Positions 1 to 9,138 of a stretch of DNA of 64,000 nt are shown here, piece after piece. The notes under the pieces were generated by a model. That model was not told the origin of the DNA. It worked only from the letters and a program-made list of their open reading frames with translations, and searched no databases. The position numbers were made by a program, and so were the translations under genes. Each line of letters starts with the position of its first letter. Within the stretch, counting starts at the first letter, position 1. Origin of the DNA: Bradyrhizobium septentrionale (GTDB taxonomy: Bacteria; Pseudomonadota; Alphaproteobacteria; Rhizobiales; Xanthobacteraceae); contig NZ_CP088285.1 of assembly GCF_011516645.4 (NCBI RefSeq), forward strand, positions 7,024,501-7,088,500. The letters run 5' to 3'.

Positions 1-19
1 TACAGATGCTGCTGCATTG

Positions 20-44
20 AAAAAACGGGCCGGTTGCCCGGCCC
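20..44 (-). terminator. Rho-independent terminator after the tail sheath gene
   Basis: On the minus strand a 7-bp GC-only stem (GGGCCGG paired with CCGGCCC, 4-nt loop) is followed by one G and a run of T. It sits 25 bp downstream of the sheath stop, so it would end or attenuate the leftward late transcript before further tail genes that presumably lie left of the window. Confidence 0.7.
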
Positions 45-68
45 CGAAGTTTCGAGAGATCAGCTTGC

Positions 69-1619
69 TTACGCGAGGGAGGTATCCACGCCGCGATCGT
101 ACTGGAGCCTGAACTGCGCCAGCACCGCGAAGATGCGGAGCTGGTTCACGAGGTCCGGCGGGTAGAGCACGTTGACGCGGTTGGGATCGTTTGGGTCGCG
201 CTCGACAATCAGGTTCTGCTTGAACGCAATCGCGTTCTCGACCAGCCCGTTGTACTCATCGACGCGATACTCGGCGACCAGCTCGGCCTTGATGATCTTC
301 GGCGTGACGATCGCCTGACCGGGTCCGAAGCGGGTGCCGTCGTCGGCGAGCTTGTGCCTGGGGAATTTCGAGGTGATCGCCTGCCGCTGGTTGCGGAAGA
401 GCCGCGCCAGCGTCGCAAGCGTGGTGACCACCTCGTAGGCGTCGTCCGGCTGGCCGTAGAGGTTCTTCTGGTAGGTGGTGGTGTCGCGCATGATCGCCGG
501 GATGCCGTCGCCGTTCGGCCGCTGCGTGGCCATGCCCACCGTGGACATCGCATTCAGCTCGGCCATGGTGAACTTCTGGTGCTTCGGCGCGGGCAAGCAC
601 CCCTGCAACGTCAGGGTCTGCAGCGGCCGGGCCGGATCGTTGAGCAGCGCGCGTGCGGCCTTCGCGGTGTAGGCCGCCGCATACTCCCACGGCGCAGTCG
701 GCGTCTGCTTTTCAAGCGCCATCACCGAGACCACGGGCGAGTTGTTGTTCGGCCCCCAGGTGATGATGTTCTGGTAGGTGTCCTTGTAGGACGCGAACAC
801 GTGGCCGTAGAGCTGGCGCATCCAGCCCCAGCGCCCGCTGTCGCTGAAGCCGTACTCGTTCTCCCATGCCACAAGCGAGGTGCTGTCGGTGAAGGCCAGC
901 GCCACATACTCGAACGGCTCGTCGCCAAGGTTTGCGAGCGCGGTGTCCATGTCCGGCGTGCCGGTGCCGCCGGCAAGCTTGCCACCGTTGTCGTAGGTCA
1001 GCCCGAGGCCATCGGGCATCCGCTCCCCGGCAAGGCTCCCGCCGTAATTGTCGCGCACGTCGATGAAGTTGCCATCGATGCCCTTGTGCCGCGCGGTCAG
1101 GGTCACGGCGCTGGCAATTGAGTTCGCCGTCACCGCCATGCCGGGATCAGCCTGGATCGCTGCCACGATGTTGGTCGCGACCTCGTCGGCGGTGTCGTCG
1201 GCGGCGACGCCGATCTGCACGCGCCTGCCGTTGACGTAGAGGGCGAGCGTGCCCGCGCCGGTCGGCGGCGAGGAGACGGTGATGGTGCCGGTCGCGGCGA
1301 CACCGGCCGCAGGCTCGGCGATCGGCAGGCCCCACACCTCGGCGGCAAAGTTGTTGTCAAAGATGCGTTCGAACATGTTGTCAAGCATCGAGCCCGCGCC
1401 GAAGAAAGCACGCGCCTCCTGCTTGCTGCCGATTGCGATCGGGATGTCGAACGGCACGGTTGACCCGCCGTCACCAGGCGCTGCCGACGCCGCGTTTGCG
1501 TGACCGACGACCAGGATGGCCTGACGATAGACCGGAAAGCCTGCCATGCTGGGGTCCACCTCGACCCAATACAACGGCATCCTCCAGTTCGCAGGGATCG
1601 AGTTGAAACTAATCGGCAT
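69..1619 (-). CDS. Contractile tail sheath protein (Mu gpL-like)
   Basis: The 516-residue product resembles the tail sheath of Mu-like myophages, which polymerises around the tail tube and contracts to drive injection. Visible hallmarks are the N-terminal PISFNSIPANWRMP segment, a glycine-rich Ig-like insertion around residues 110-220, and a conserved C-terminal region (about residues 330-510) with the KLADDGTRFGPGQAIVTP segment. An ATG two codons upstream is possible, but AGGGAG lies six bases before the chosen ATG and abuts the upstream one. A DUF2635 gene directly upstream matches Mu gene order. Family assignment is by motif and context. Confidence 0.87.
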   Translation of the reverse strand: MPISFNSIPANWRMPLYWVEVDPSMAGFPVYRQAILVVGHANAASAAPGDGGSTVPFDIPIAIGSKQEARAFFGAGSMLDNMFERIFDNNFAAEVWGLPIAEPAAGVAATGTITVSSPPTGAGTLALYVNGRRVQIGVAADDTADEVATNIVAAIQADPGMAVTANSIASAVTLTARHKGIDGNFIDVRDNYGGSLAGERMPDGLGLTYDNGGKLAGGTGTPDMDTALANLGDEPFEYVALAFTDSTSLVAWENEYGFSDSGRWGWMRQLYGHVFASYKDTYQNIITWGPNNNSPVVSVMALEKQTPTAPWEYAAAYTAKAARALLNDPARPLQTLTLQGCLPAPKHQKFTMAELNAMSTVGMATQRPNGDGIPAIMRDTTTYQKNLYGQPDDAYEVVTTLATLARLFRNQRQAITSKFPRHKLADDGTRFGPGQAIVTPKIIKAELVAEYRVDEYNGLVENAIAFKQNLIVERDPNDPNRVNVLYPPDLVNQLRIFAVLAQFRLQYDRGVDTSLA

Positions 1620-1812
1620 GACCATCTCCCTTGTCTGTCTCGGCCGACGCGCCGACAGGCGGTGCGGTCAGCAGTGAACCTTCGGCGACGCGGCGGCGCG
1701 TGAAGCCGTCGTGAGGCCACGACGTTCCCTTCGAGCTATCGCGCAGCGGGCCGCTCACGGGGTGGACCAGACCCGCGCCGTTCTGGCCGGGCCAGACCTT
1801 GATGGTCGGCAT
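1609..1812 (-). CDS. DUF2635 family protein (Mu gp38-like)
   Basis: A 67-residue protein beginning MPTIKVWPGQNGAGLVHPVSG. The basic start, the conserved (V)xDPVTG-like turn and the position just upstream of the sheath gene match the small DUF2635 proteins of Mu-like phages, whose function is not known. The 3' end overlaps the sheath start by 11 nt. The 5' end overlaps the preceding gene by 77 nt in another frame. An in-frame ATG at 1860 would lengthen that overlap. Confidence 0.68.
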   Translation of the reverse strand: MPTIKVWPGQNGAGLVHPVSGPLRDSSKGTSWPHDGFTRRRVAEGSLLTAPPVGASAETDKGDGHAD

Positions 1813-2398
1813 CCGGCTGGGCGTGATCTGCGACAGTCCCTTGTGTTTGATGGAGATCATATTGAGCCACCACTTGTTGGACTTCAGCCGGGTCCGATGT
1901 CGGGCTCGGGTAGCGGGTTTCGACGTGGATGGTCTTGAGATCGTCGGGCACGATGGGCTCAAACCAATCGGTGTACTGCAGCACCATCTCGATGCGGATT
2001 TCGTAGAGTGTGGTCTCGCCGACCTTCGCGAGCTGCGAGATGCGATCCATCGACAGCACGCCCTCGGACAGGTTGACGAATTTCGGATTGCGCAGGAGCA
2101 CGGTGTCGAGCTGGCTCATCCAGTCCTCGAGGATGGAAGGCTGGTTCGCCTCGTCGGTGAGCGCCTTGGTCGATCCGGAGATGTTGAGCGTCAGCTCGGT
2201 CCTGAATTTCGGTGGGCCAATGTCGGCATCGCCCAGCGCGTTGCGGCGCTCGCGCACGATGTGCACGGCAACCATCGGCAAGTCGGCTTCGTTGATGATC
2301 AGCATCGGCTCCAGGCCGAACGTCTTGAACGTGCCGGGCATGCCCGCCTGGATGAGCTGCATCGCCGTCTGCTGGATTTGGATGGCGTAGGTGCTCAT
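1736..2398 (-). CDS. Putative tail terminator / Mu gp37-position protein
   Basis: 220 residues. The first ~175 look like a compact alpha/beta phage protein (MSTYAIQIQQTAMQLIQAGM start, DWFEPIVPDDLKTI near residue 155). The last ~25 residues are arginine- and proline-rich because they read the DUF2635 gene out of frame, so the functional protein may really end near residue 190. In Mu-like clusters the gene two upstream of the sheath encodes a gp37-type tail-terminator or joining protein. That role is inferred from position only. The start overlaps the upstream stop (ATGT/TGA region at 2395-2398). Confidence 0.6.
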   Translation of the reverse strand: MSTYAIQIQQTAMQLIQAGMPGTFKTFGLEPMLIINEADLPMVAVHIVRERRNALGDADIGPPKFRTELTLNISGSTKALTDEANQPSILEDWMSQLDTVLLRNPKFVNLSEGVLSMDRISQLAKVGETTLYEIRIEMVLQYTDWFEPIVPDDLKTIHVETRYPSPTSDPAEVQQVVAQYDLHQTQGTVADHAQPDADHQGLARPERRGSGPPRERPAAR

Positions 2399-2742
2399 GT
2401 GTCACCCGCCGGTTCTGTCGCGCGGAGCTGCAGCGTGGCGCCGCCCTGACCGTCGAGTGAGATGTCGCTCTGCCAGTACATGATGCCGCTCGCCTGATGC
2501 AGGAAGCGGTCGCCGCGCACCGGCTGCCACGGCCAGTCCGAGAGCCTGATGCCCATGGTCGTCTGCTGGTCGCTGAAGACCTGACCATCCGCCATCTCGA
2601 CGTTGAGCGCGGCGGATGAGTAGACCCCGGACACCGGCACGGGTGCGTTCCCAGGGCGCGACTTCGAGGGATACCAAACGAACGGCACGCCGAACGTGCC
2701 GACAGTCGGCCCCAGAACAAGGTTGTCGAAGTCGATCCCCAT
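2395..2742 (-). CDS. Putative head completion / head-tail attachment protein
   Basis: 115 residues starting MGIDFDNLVLGPTVGTFGV. It contains a lambda FII-like pattern: conserved FGVPFVW, a beta-rich middle, GDRFLHQASGIMYWQSDI describing a coordinate-type domain, and LQLRATEPAG at the end. It follows the major capsid gene, exactly where lambda carries the head-tail attachment gene. Sequence similarity alone is weak, so the role rests on gene order. Confidence 0.55.
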   Translation of the reverse strand: MGIDFDNLVLGPTVGTFGVPFVWYPSKSRPGNAPVPVSGVYSSAALNVEMADGQVFSDQQTTMGIRLSDWPWQPVRGDRFLHQASGIMYWQSDISLDGQGGATLQLRATEPAGDT

Positions 2743-2751
2743 CGGCGCCGC

Positions 2752-3771
2752 TCAGGTGTACTTGCCGCGAAGCAGCGCGCTCGGCTGCGTGCAGTAGTTG
2801 AGCGCGTTCTGCTGCGTGTCGAGGTGGATGCCCTTGCCGTTCGGCATGTCGTACTGCTTGACGTAGCGCGGCCTGCCCATGGTGTTGACGGTCTCGATGT
2901 AATCGGCCGGTGCGTACACCGTGCGGAAGAGGCCGGGCACGCCGATCGGATAAAAGTAGGCGTGCTCGCTATCGACAAAGGCCGTGCCGCCGACCGATCC
3001 GCGATAGTTGGTCCACTCGATCCCGCCGAACGGGAATGAACCGAACGCCAGCCCGCCGTTGACATAGCCCTGCCGCAGCTCGGCCGCCGCCTGGGTGTTG
3101 AGGTAGGTCTGCCGGACTTCCGGGTGCGCGATCAGGCCGTCGTAGAAATGATCGCCGCAGATGCAGCCCACGCCCATCAGCGGAGTGCCGCCGAGTGAGT
3201 TCGCCATGGTGCGGATCACCGCAGCGCACTGCTGGCGCAGGGTGCCCGGCGCGGGGGTGGCCGCGTCGAGATTGAAGTCGATGTCGGCGGGCGGGCCTGC
3301 AACTCCGAACTCGGTGTACAGGTTGAGGGTGCTGCCGTCCGCATAGGTGACGACGCCAAGCACGGCGCCGACGCGGGAATATTCCATCGTCGCTTCGAAG
3401 CTCTGGCCCGCTGTCTGCAAGCGGTCGGCGACCTTCGCCATAACAGCCTGCTCGCCGGTCTCCTCGCCGAAAGGCCGGATGTTCTGCACCTCTTCGGCCA
3501 TGACGGCGTCGTTGACCTCGAAGTGCGGGACGGAGAGCAAGCGAAGCGCGCGCTTGGTCTTGTCGATCGTCACGCCGGGGGCGCCACGCGGCGTCGGCGG
3601 GACCAGCCGGATGATGCCGTTCTGCTCCTCGATCGCGACCGCAGTGGTGTTGATCGATCCTTCGGTGAACAGCCCGATCGAGCCCAGGTAGCCGGGCACG
3701 AACAGCATCTTGTTGATGGCGTCCGTCAAACTGACGATGGTGAATGCGTCAGTGTGGAATACGTCGAGCAT
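2752..3771 (-). CDS. Major capsid protein, lambda gpE family
   Basis: 339 residues, close to lambda gpE (341). The start MLDVFHTDAFTIVSLTDAIN, the central EVQNIRPFGEETG block that follows the RLLSVPHFEV strand, and the C-terminal YCTQPSALLRGKYT are typical of the HK97-fold gpE family that builds the icosahedral shell. Flanked by the decoration gene upstream and the head-completion gene downstream. Confidence 0.9.
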   Translation of the reverse strand: MLDVFHTDAFTIVSLTDAINKMLFVPGYLGSIGLFTEGSINTTAVAIEEQNGIIRLVPPTPRGAPGVTIDKTKRALRLLSVPHFEVNDAVMAEEVQNIRPFGEETGEQAVMAKVADRLQTAGQSFEATMEYSRVGAVLGVVTYADGSTLNLYTEFGVAGPPADIDFNLDAATPAPGTLRQQCAAVIRTMANSLGGTPLMGVGCICGDHFYDGLIAHPEVRQTYLNTQAAAELRQGYVNGGLAFGSFPFGGIEWTNYRGSVGGTAFVDSEHAYFYPIGVPGLFRTVYAPADYIETVNTMGRPRYVKQYDMPNGKGIHLDTQQNALNYCTQPSALLRGKYT

Positions 3772-3848
3772 TTTGCCTTCTCCCTTGGCATCATCGCGCT
3801 TGCTCCACGATTTCCACGTTCAGTTTCGATAAGTGATGTGCCTTCGCG

Positions 3849-4202
3849 TTAGGACCGCACGATGATGTGGTTTGCAGCGAGGAACGCCGCGATGGCGTCC
3901 TTGTCGGCCTGCACGGCACCAGCGAAATACGTGAGGCAGTTGCCATTCACCTCGGCGTCGCGCATCAGCACCGCGACCTTGACGCTCGTGCCAGCGCCCG
4001 TTGTCGCGGCGCCATAGATCGCGATGGCATCGCCTGCGGTGGCGTCGGTGATCGCCACGAAGTTCGCGCCCGACTTCTTGACGACCTGCCCAGCGACGAA
4101 GCTGGCCGGATCGAGGAAGGTGCCGCTGCCGCGCGAGCGCTCGCCGTTCGCTTCGGACAGGATGAACTCGGCCGGATGACGGGTCTCGTTGAGAACAGGC
4201 AT
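3849..4202 (-). CDS. Head decoration protein, lambda gpD family
   Basis: 117 residues. The motif order (ETRHPAEFILSEANGERSRG, then LDPASFVAGQVVKKSGANFV, then AAIYGAATTGAG-like glycine-rich turns and MRDAEVNGNCLTYF) is that of gpD-type trimeric stabilisers that sit on the expanded capsid. The ATG at 4202 gives the typical family length. The in-frame extension to 4592 only reads the scaffold gene in a false frame. Confidence 0.88.
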   Translation of the reverse strand: MPVLNETRHPAEFILSEANGERSRGSGTFLDPASFVAGQVVKKSGANFVAITDATAGDAIAIYGAATTGAGTSVKVAVLMRDAEVNGNCLTYFAGAVQADKDAIAAFLAANHIIVRS

Positions 4203-4227
4203 GTTGGTCTCCTCGTTTGGTGCGCGG

Positions 4228-5250
4228 CTACTTCTTCCCGCTGATCCGCGCGTTGAGCTTGTCGATGATGATGTCCCACTTGCGCGGCGCCGGAACGCCC
4301 AGCGGAGCCGGACGGTGCGGGATGACGGGTGCCTGCGCCTCGATGCGGGCGCGCTCTGCCAAAAGCGCCTTGCGCACCTCGGCGATCGGCTTCTTCTCCG
4401 CGATGAGGCTGCGCGCCATGGTCGGCAGCGCTGCCATGTTGCAGAGGTCGAGCACCTCGTTGACGTAGCGCGCATGCTCGTCGGCGCCTTCGGTCTTCGC
4501 CTTGGCGCGCAGCTCGACCACGTTGGTCGGCGGCTCCGGTGCCGGCGGGTCCTGGGGCGGCGGGGGTGGTGGCGCAGGCGACGTGTCGTCACCTGCGCCG
4601 TCCCCTTCCTTCGGCTGCGGCGGCGCAGCCTCAGAAGACATGACGGCCTTGATCCTGTCGGCGGCCTTCCGCGGCAGGAGCCGCATGGAGTAATTGGCCG
4701 CGAGCTTCACCGCGCCAGCCTGCTCGTCGGCGAGGCCCAGCTCGATGGCCTCTGCCGCGTCCATCAGGCGATCCTCTTTCATGATCGCCGCGATCTTGGC
4801 TTCCTTCTGCCCGGAACGGGCTGCGTAGGTCGCGGTGATCGACGTGTCCAAGCGATCAAGATCATCGGCGAGCGCGCGCATGTCGTCGGCGTTGCCCATG
4901 GAGAAGCCGCTCGCCCCGTGGATCAGCAGGAAGGCGTTGGCGGGCATGACGATCTTGTCGGCCGCCATCAGCACCACCGACGCCGCCGAAGCGGCGATGC
5001 CATCTACGGTGGCCGTCACCGTCGCCGGATGGTTCTTCAGCGTGTTGTGGATCGCGATGCCGTCGAAGGCGTCGCCGCCAGGCGAGTTGATGCGGAGGTT
5101 GAGCTGGGTGATGTCGCCCAGCGCCTTGAGGTCGGCGTCGAACTGCTTCGCGCTGACGGTGTCGTCATCCCACCATGACGCGCCGATCTCGCCATAGATC
5201 AGGATTTCGCCGGTCTTCTCTTCGGCCTTCATCGTGTACCAGTGGCGCAT
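4228..5250 (-). CDS. ClpP-type prohead protease with C-terminal scaffold region
   Basis: 340 residues. Residues 15-200 are a ClpP/crotonase-fold protease, with NSPGGDAFDG (55-64), the nucleophile Ser88 in GIAASAAS and His111 in LIHGASG. A proline-rich linker (about 225-245) leads to a helical tail, consistent with the lambda C/Nu3 arrangement in which one polypeptide supplies protease and scaffold. It would process portal and scaffold during head assembly. An internal scaffold start is possible near residue 205 (MSSEAAPP), but no clear Shine-Dalgarno site was identified. Confidence 0.9.
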   Translation of the reverse strand: MRHWYTMKAEEKTGEILIYGEIGASWWDDDTVSAKQFDADLKALGDITQLNLRINSPGGDAFDGIAIHNTLKNHPATVTATVDGIAASAASVVLMAADKIVMPANAFLLIHGASGFSMGNADDMRALADDLDRLDTSITATYAARSGQKEAKIAAIMKEDRLMDAAEAIELGLADEQAGAVKLAANYSMRLLPRKAADRIKAVMSSEAAPPQPKEGDGAGDDTSPAPPPPPPQDPPAPEPPTNVVELRAKAKTEGADEHARYVNEVLDLCNMAALPTMARSLIAEKKPIAEVRKALLAERARIEAQAPVIPHRPAPLGVPAPRKWDIIIDKLNARISGKK

Positions 5251-5259
5251 GATGGGCTC

Positions 5260-6858
5260 CTAAGCTGCCTGTTGATCGTTGCCGTCGCCAAGGTCCTGGC
5301 TGGCGTCGGCCTGTTCCTGCGGGTCCGCGTTCGGATCGTCCGGCTGGCTCGCCGCTGCCTGCAGCACCGGGAATGCGAGGCCCAGGTCCTCGGCGCGCTC
5401 CTTGTCGGCGGCGATGCGCTGATCGTTTTCCTCCGGGTCGTAGCCTTCGGCCTCGATGACATCGCTGCGCGACTTGAAGCCCGCATCCACCGCGAGCTTC
5501 TCGGCCTGCCGGTCCTTGAGCGGGTCCACCCATTCGAAGCGCGGCGCGATCCACTTCGCGCGCGTCATGACCTTCTCATTGCCGACGTAGTCTGCGGTGG
5601 TGACAGGGATCGCTGCGGTCAGCACCGCGTCGTTGAACCAGCGCCGCCAGACCGGCCGGCAGAACTGATGCACGATGATGTTGTACTGGAGCTGCTCAAG
5701 CCTACGCCGATACTCCACGATGACGCCGCGCAGCGAGCTGTAGCTCGCGCGCCGGGTGTCGCCTGTGCCGATCATGTAGGGCACGCCCATGGCCGAGAAC
5801 GCCGCGAGCTGCTGCCTGTACTGGAAAGCCTCGTAGGAGCCGCCGACATCGGCGGGCTCGCTGAATTTGACATCCTCGCCTGGGAGGAGAGCCTGCATGG
5901 TGCCGGGTTCAAGCCCGCCAAGACCGACGCCCAGCTCCATGGGCTGCTCTGCATCGGTCATGGCCGGTGCGGGCAGGATGTCTTCGGGCGCCGGGCTCGT
6001 CACGAAGCCCGCGAAGAGTGCCGCGATCTTTTTGCGCTCAAGCTCCGCGTCGTCGTACTGGTCGAGGAAGAACAGGCGCGTCATCGCGGCCGAGACCAAT
6101 GGCACGCCACGCACCTGACCGGGCCGCGTCGGCCGGAAGATGTGCAGCACCTGATCTGCCGGCACGCGCACCGGCTGCATGTTGAGATAGACCTGCGGAT
6201 CGACCGGCGCGTCGCCTGGGTGGCCGGGGAAGAACCAATAGGCGACGCGTTTCGCGACGTAGTCGAACTCCACGCCGTTCATGATGTAGTTGCCGTTCGA
6301 CGCGATCTGGTTGAGCCAGTACGGGCACATCTCGCTTTCGAGCAGCTCGACCTGCAGCGGCACCGTGAGCCCATCCTCGAGGCGGCGGGAGCGCAGGCGC
6401 ACGAAGATTTCGCCTGCCTCGAAGAGCGCGGATGCGACGACGCTTTGCATGCCGTAGAAGTCGGTGAGGCCGTCTGCATCGGCCTCATCGGTCCAGTCCA
6501 TCCAGACTTCCATGACCTGCTTGCGCAGCTCTGGATCATCGGTGATCAGCGACGACGGCTTGATGCCCGCGCCGATCAGGTTGGCGACGAAGTTCTCCCT
6601 GGCGGCGACCGCATGCGCGCTATTGCGCAAGAGGTCGCGGCAGCGCATGCGCAGGAGCGGTCCCTGCGCGGCCATGATGGTGTTGATCGAATACTGTGTC
6701 GGCTTCCATGACGCGAGCCGCCGCCGATAGCGACCACCGTCGAAGCCACCGCTGGTCGAGCCCGCTGCGGATGAGAACGGATCAAACTGGTTCGTCGGCC
6801 GAACCAGTCCCATCTTTCCCAGCAAGCCCTCCGCGAGCATGTCGCGGAAAGCACTCAT
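5260..6858 (-). CDS. Portal protein, lambda gpB family
   Basis: 532 residues, the same size class as lambda gpB (533). Recognisable features are RDLLRNSAHAVAARENFVANLIGAGI near residue 80, the LLESEMCP segment, HIFRPTRPGQVRGVP, and SYSSLRGVIVEYRRRLEQ near residue 370. It would form the dodecameric DNA-entry vertex and bind the terminase. The C-terminus is glutamine- and aspartate-rich and unconserved. The protease gene starts 10 bp downstream. Confidence 0.93.
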   Translation of the reverse strand: MSAFRDMLAEGLLGKMGLVRPTNQFDPFSSAAGSTSGGFDGGRYRRRLASWKPTQYSINTIMAAQGPLLRMRCRDLLRNSAHAVAARENFVANLIGAGIKPSSLITDDPELRKQVMEVWMDWTDEADADGLTDFYGMQSVVASALFEAGEIFVRLRSRRLEDGLTVPLQVELLESEMCPYWLNQIASNGNYIMNGVEFDYVAKRVAYWFFPGHPGDAPVDPQVYLNMQPVRVPADQVLHIFRPTRPGQVRGVPLVSAAMTRLFFLDQYDDAELERKKIAALFAGFVTSPAPEDILPAPAMTDAEQPMELGVGLGGLEPGTMQALLPGEDVKFSEPADVGGSYEAFQYRQQLAAFSAMGVPYMIGTGDTRRASYSSLRGVIVEYRRRLEQLQYNIIVHQFCRPVWRRWFNDAVLTAAIPVTTADYVGNEKVMTRAKWIAPRFEWVDPLKDRQAEKLAVDAGFKSRSDVIEAEGYDPEENDQRIAADKERAEDLGLAFPVLQAAASQPDDPNADPQEQADASQDLGDGNDQQAA

Positions 6859-6861
6859 AGG

Positions 6862-7104
6862 CTACAGCCCCTTGTCAGCCGGACAAACGATCCTGAACTG
6901 CCGGGTCGGGACTAATCCTGCGACTTCGTTTTCCATGTCGTTGAGGATTTGCAGCATCTCGGCGAGCGAGCGGTATTCGACCCGCTTGTCGCCGTAGCTG
7001 ACCGTCGAGGCGCCCTGTGCAATGGCGTAGCGCAGCGCATCGATCTGCGACTGCGTTGCCAGCAATTGCGCCGGGGTACGGGCCTGGAGCTTCCTAACGC
7101 GCAT
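6862..7104 (-). CDS. gpW-like head-tail joining protein
   Basis: 80 residues, with the gpW-type pattern: an N-terminal helix (QLLATQSQIDALRYAIAQGA), a short beta turn with tyrosine (VSYGDKRVEYRS) and a second helix (LAEMLQILNDMENEVAG). gpW binds the portal ring and stops DNA leaking out. Its position between terminase and portal is that of lambda W. Confidence 0.82.
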   Translation of the reverse strand: MRVRKLQARTPAQLLATQSQIDALRYAIAQGASTVSYGDKRVEYRSLAEMLQILNDMENEVAGLVPTRQFRIVCPADKGL

Positions 7105-7107
7105 GGA

Positions 7108-9138
7108 TTACACGCCGAGATAATTCGACCTGACGATCCTTCGCCTTGGTGTTGCTCGGCCACGATCCGCCTTGCGCGGCGCCACTTCGGGCTGCGATGG
7201 AGCCTCTTGCGGCTCAGGCTCCTCGCTCCGGCTAGCTGTAGTCTCGTTTCCTCTTGATGGCAATGCGATGCGCTGCACGTTGAGAAGATAGCCGCCCGCT
7301 GCCTGCATCGCTTCGCAGTCGAGAAAATCGTGATGACGCCCGCGCTCGATCCACGTCGGCCTGCCGTTGGGCTGCACGACGCGCGCCTCGCCGACGAGCG
7401 GATGACAGTAATCGTCATCAACGCCCTTCGGCAGATGCCACGCGCCCGGCTTGTCCTGGCGCCAGCGGATGCGCTCATGCACCCATGATTTCCAGTGGTC
7501 GGTATCCAATCGCGCGATGTCGAGGCCGAACTTGCTTTTCTTGCCGGCGCGGTTGACCTCGACCTTAGAAAAAATCAGCGGCGTGCGCATGGGCGACGAG
7601 CTGCCCTTGGTCGCGCGCACGCGCCTGCCCATGCGGCGGCAGAATTCGTAAATGCGGTTGAGGGGCAGCGTGTCCACCTTGCCGGGCCGGAAGCCGCTGT
7701 CGATCAGGGTGAGCCTGATCGGCACGTCGTTCACGTCGCTGGTGATCAGGTCCGCGAGCGCATCCCACACCTCCTCATCGGCGGTGTCGCCCTGCAGCTT
7801 GCCGTAGTCGATCAGCCATGACGTTGCGCGCGGACCCCAGCCGCGCAGCACCCATGGCAGCGACTGCTTTTGCACGTCCACGCTGAGGATGAGGTAGAGC
7901 ACGCCATCCGGTACTTCCCCGCGCGAATAGAGCGAGCCGTGCGACTTGTTGCGCAGCTCCTCCCATTCCGGCACCTCGCCGCCGCCCGGCGCGTACAGCT
8001 CGCCGAAGCCAGCGTTCATGGCCTGCTGCACCATGGCCTCGTCGCCGGACTGCTCGGCCTCGACCAACACCGCGACCCGCTCGCCGAACGAGACGAATGG
8101 CGAAGCGAGACCCGAGACCCAGAACGAGATGGACTTGCTTTCGACCGGCACCCCGTGCACTTCGCCATGCACATCGACGGTCTGGCCCGGTGCGACGTAG
8201 CGCCCGCGCGCGTTCATGTCGGCCTTGTGCGTGTCCTCGATCACGCCGCCGCAGTGGGGGCATTCGAGGAAGGTCCCTCGCGCCGCCTCAAGCGGCGGGG
8301 CCTTGCGGGGATAGTGCAGGAGGTTGAAGCGCGGAACGAAATACTCGGCGCAGTGCGGGCATGGCCAGCACCAGTGGTGCCGCGTGCCTTGTTGCCAGAG
8401 CTGCCATATCGGGCTCTCGATGTCTTCGACCACGGTGACCTCCCAAAACAGGAGACCGCTGCGCTTGTCCTTCACGGCCTGCACCCTGCCGCGCTTCGGG
8501 GTCGATGTCACGACGCAGACGAAGTCTGCATAGGTGTCGCCGCGTCGCTCGACCAGACCCAGCGGGCCGCCCTGATTGTTCACGTTGTCGCGCATCTCGT
8601 CGTACTCATCGACCAGCGCGAGCACGGCCGGGTCCGATTTGAGCGCCGTCGAGCTGCCGCTGTGCGCGAGCCGGAAGGGCACGCCCGCCACCACCTTCCG
8701 CGTCTTGGTCATGCGCTTGCCGCGCGCGAGCTTGGCGGTCAGCGTCGGCGCTTCATCGAGCAACGCCATGACGCGAGGCTCGCACTGCTCCGACAGAAAC
8801 TGCTTGTTTGGGCCGACATACAGGATCGGGCCTGGACGCTGATCGAGGCGCTGGCCAGCGACATCGAGCATGGCTTCGCTCTTGCCGGTCTGCGCGCCGA
8901 ACACCATGACGACGCGCTTGAAGGCCGCGCTGGCGATGACGCGCTCGGGTTCGATCACATAGGGTGTGAGGTGCGGATCACGCGGACCCGGTACTGCCGC
9001 CGTGCGAGGGTAAATCCTGTTCTCCGCTGCCCATACGTCCGGGGTCACCTCCTTGGACGGCACCAGCAGCAGCGCTCCGCGCGCCCAGAAGGTATGCCTT
9101 TTCGTTAAAAGCGTCCGCGAGGCGGTGGAGGATGTCAT
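7108..9138 (-). CDS. Terminase large subunit, lambda GpA family
   Basis: 676 residues. Walker A is GAQTGKSE at residues 81-88 and the Walker B-like strand is VLALVDEYDE around 172-181. A zinc-ribbon cysteine set lies at 257/260/263 and 293/296. The C-terminal half carries the RNase H-like nuclease region (DVQKQSLPWVLRGWG, LTLIDSGFRPGKVD). It packages and cuts concatemeric DNA. The annotated ATG overlaps the small subunit gene by 161 nt; a later start is possible, but the chosen N-terminus aligns with the expected VxWA-N motif about 35 residues in. Confidence 0.92.
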   Translation of the reverse strand: MTSSTASRTLLTKRHTFWARGALLLVPSKEVTPDVWAAENRIYPRTAAVPGPRDPHLTPYVIEPERVIASAAFKRVVMVFGAQTGKSEAMLDVAGQRLDQRPGPILYVGPNKQFLSEQCEPRVMALLDEAPTLTAKLARGKRMTKTRKVVAGVPFRLAHSGSSTALKSDPAVLALVDEYDEMRDNVNNQGGPLGLVERRGDTYADFVCVVTSTPKRGRVQAVKDKRSGLLFWEVTVVEDIESPIWQLWQQGTRHHWCWPCPHCAEYFVPRFNLLHYPRKAPPLEAARGTFLECPHCGGVIEDTHKADMNARGRYVAPGQTVDVHGEVHGVPVESKSISFWVSGLASPFVSFGERVAVLVEAEQSGDEAMVQQAMNAGFGELYAPGGGEVPEWEELRNKSHGSLYSRGEVPDGVLYLILSVDVQKQSLPWVLRGWGPRATSWLIDYGKLQGDTADEEVWDALADLITSDVNDVPIRLTLIDSGFRPGKVDTLPLNRIYEFCRRMGRRVRATKGSSSPMRTPLIFSKVEVNRAGKKSKFGLDIARLDTDHWKSWVHERIRWRQDKPGAWHLPKGVDDDYCHPLVGEARVVQPNGRPTWIERGRHHDFLDCEAMQAAGGYLLNVQRIALPSRGNETTASRSEEPEPQEAPSQPEVAPRKADRGRATPRRRIVRSNYLGV

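Noticed and set aside
354..1121. Long rightward open frame (255 codons) antisense to the sheath gene
   Set aside because: Arginine/histidine-rich composition typical of the antisense frame of a GC-rich gene; no ribosome site or motif; the sheath frame is clearly real.
5242..6711. 489-codon rightward frame over the portal gene
   Set aside because: Mirror frame of the portal gene, with low-complexity R/H/A/G composition.
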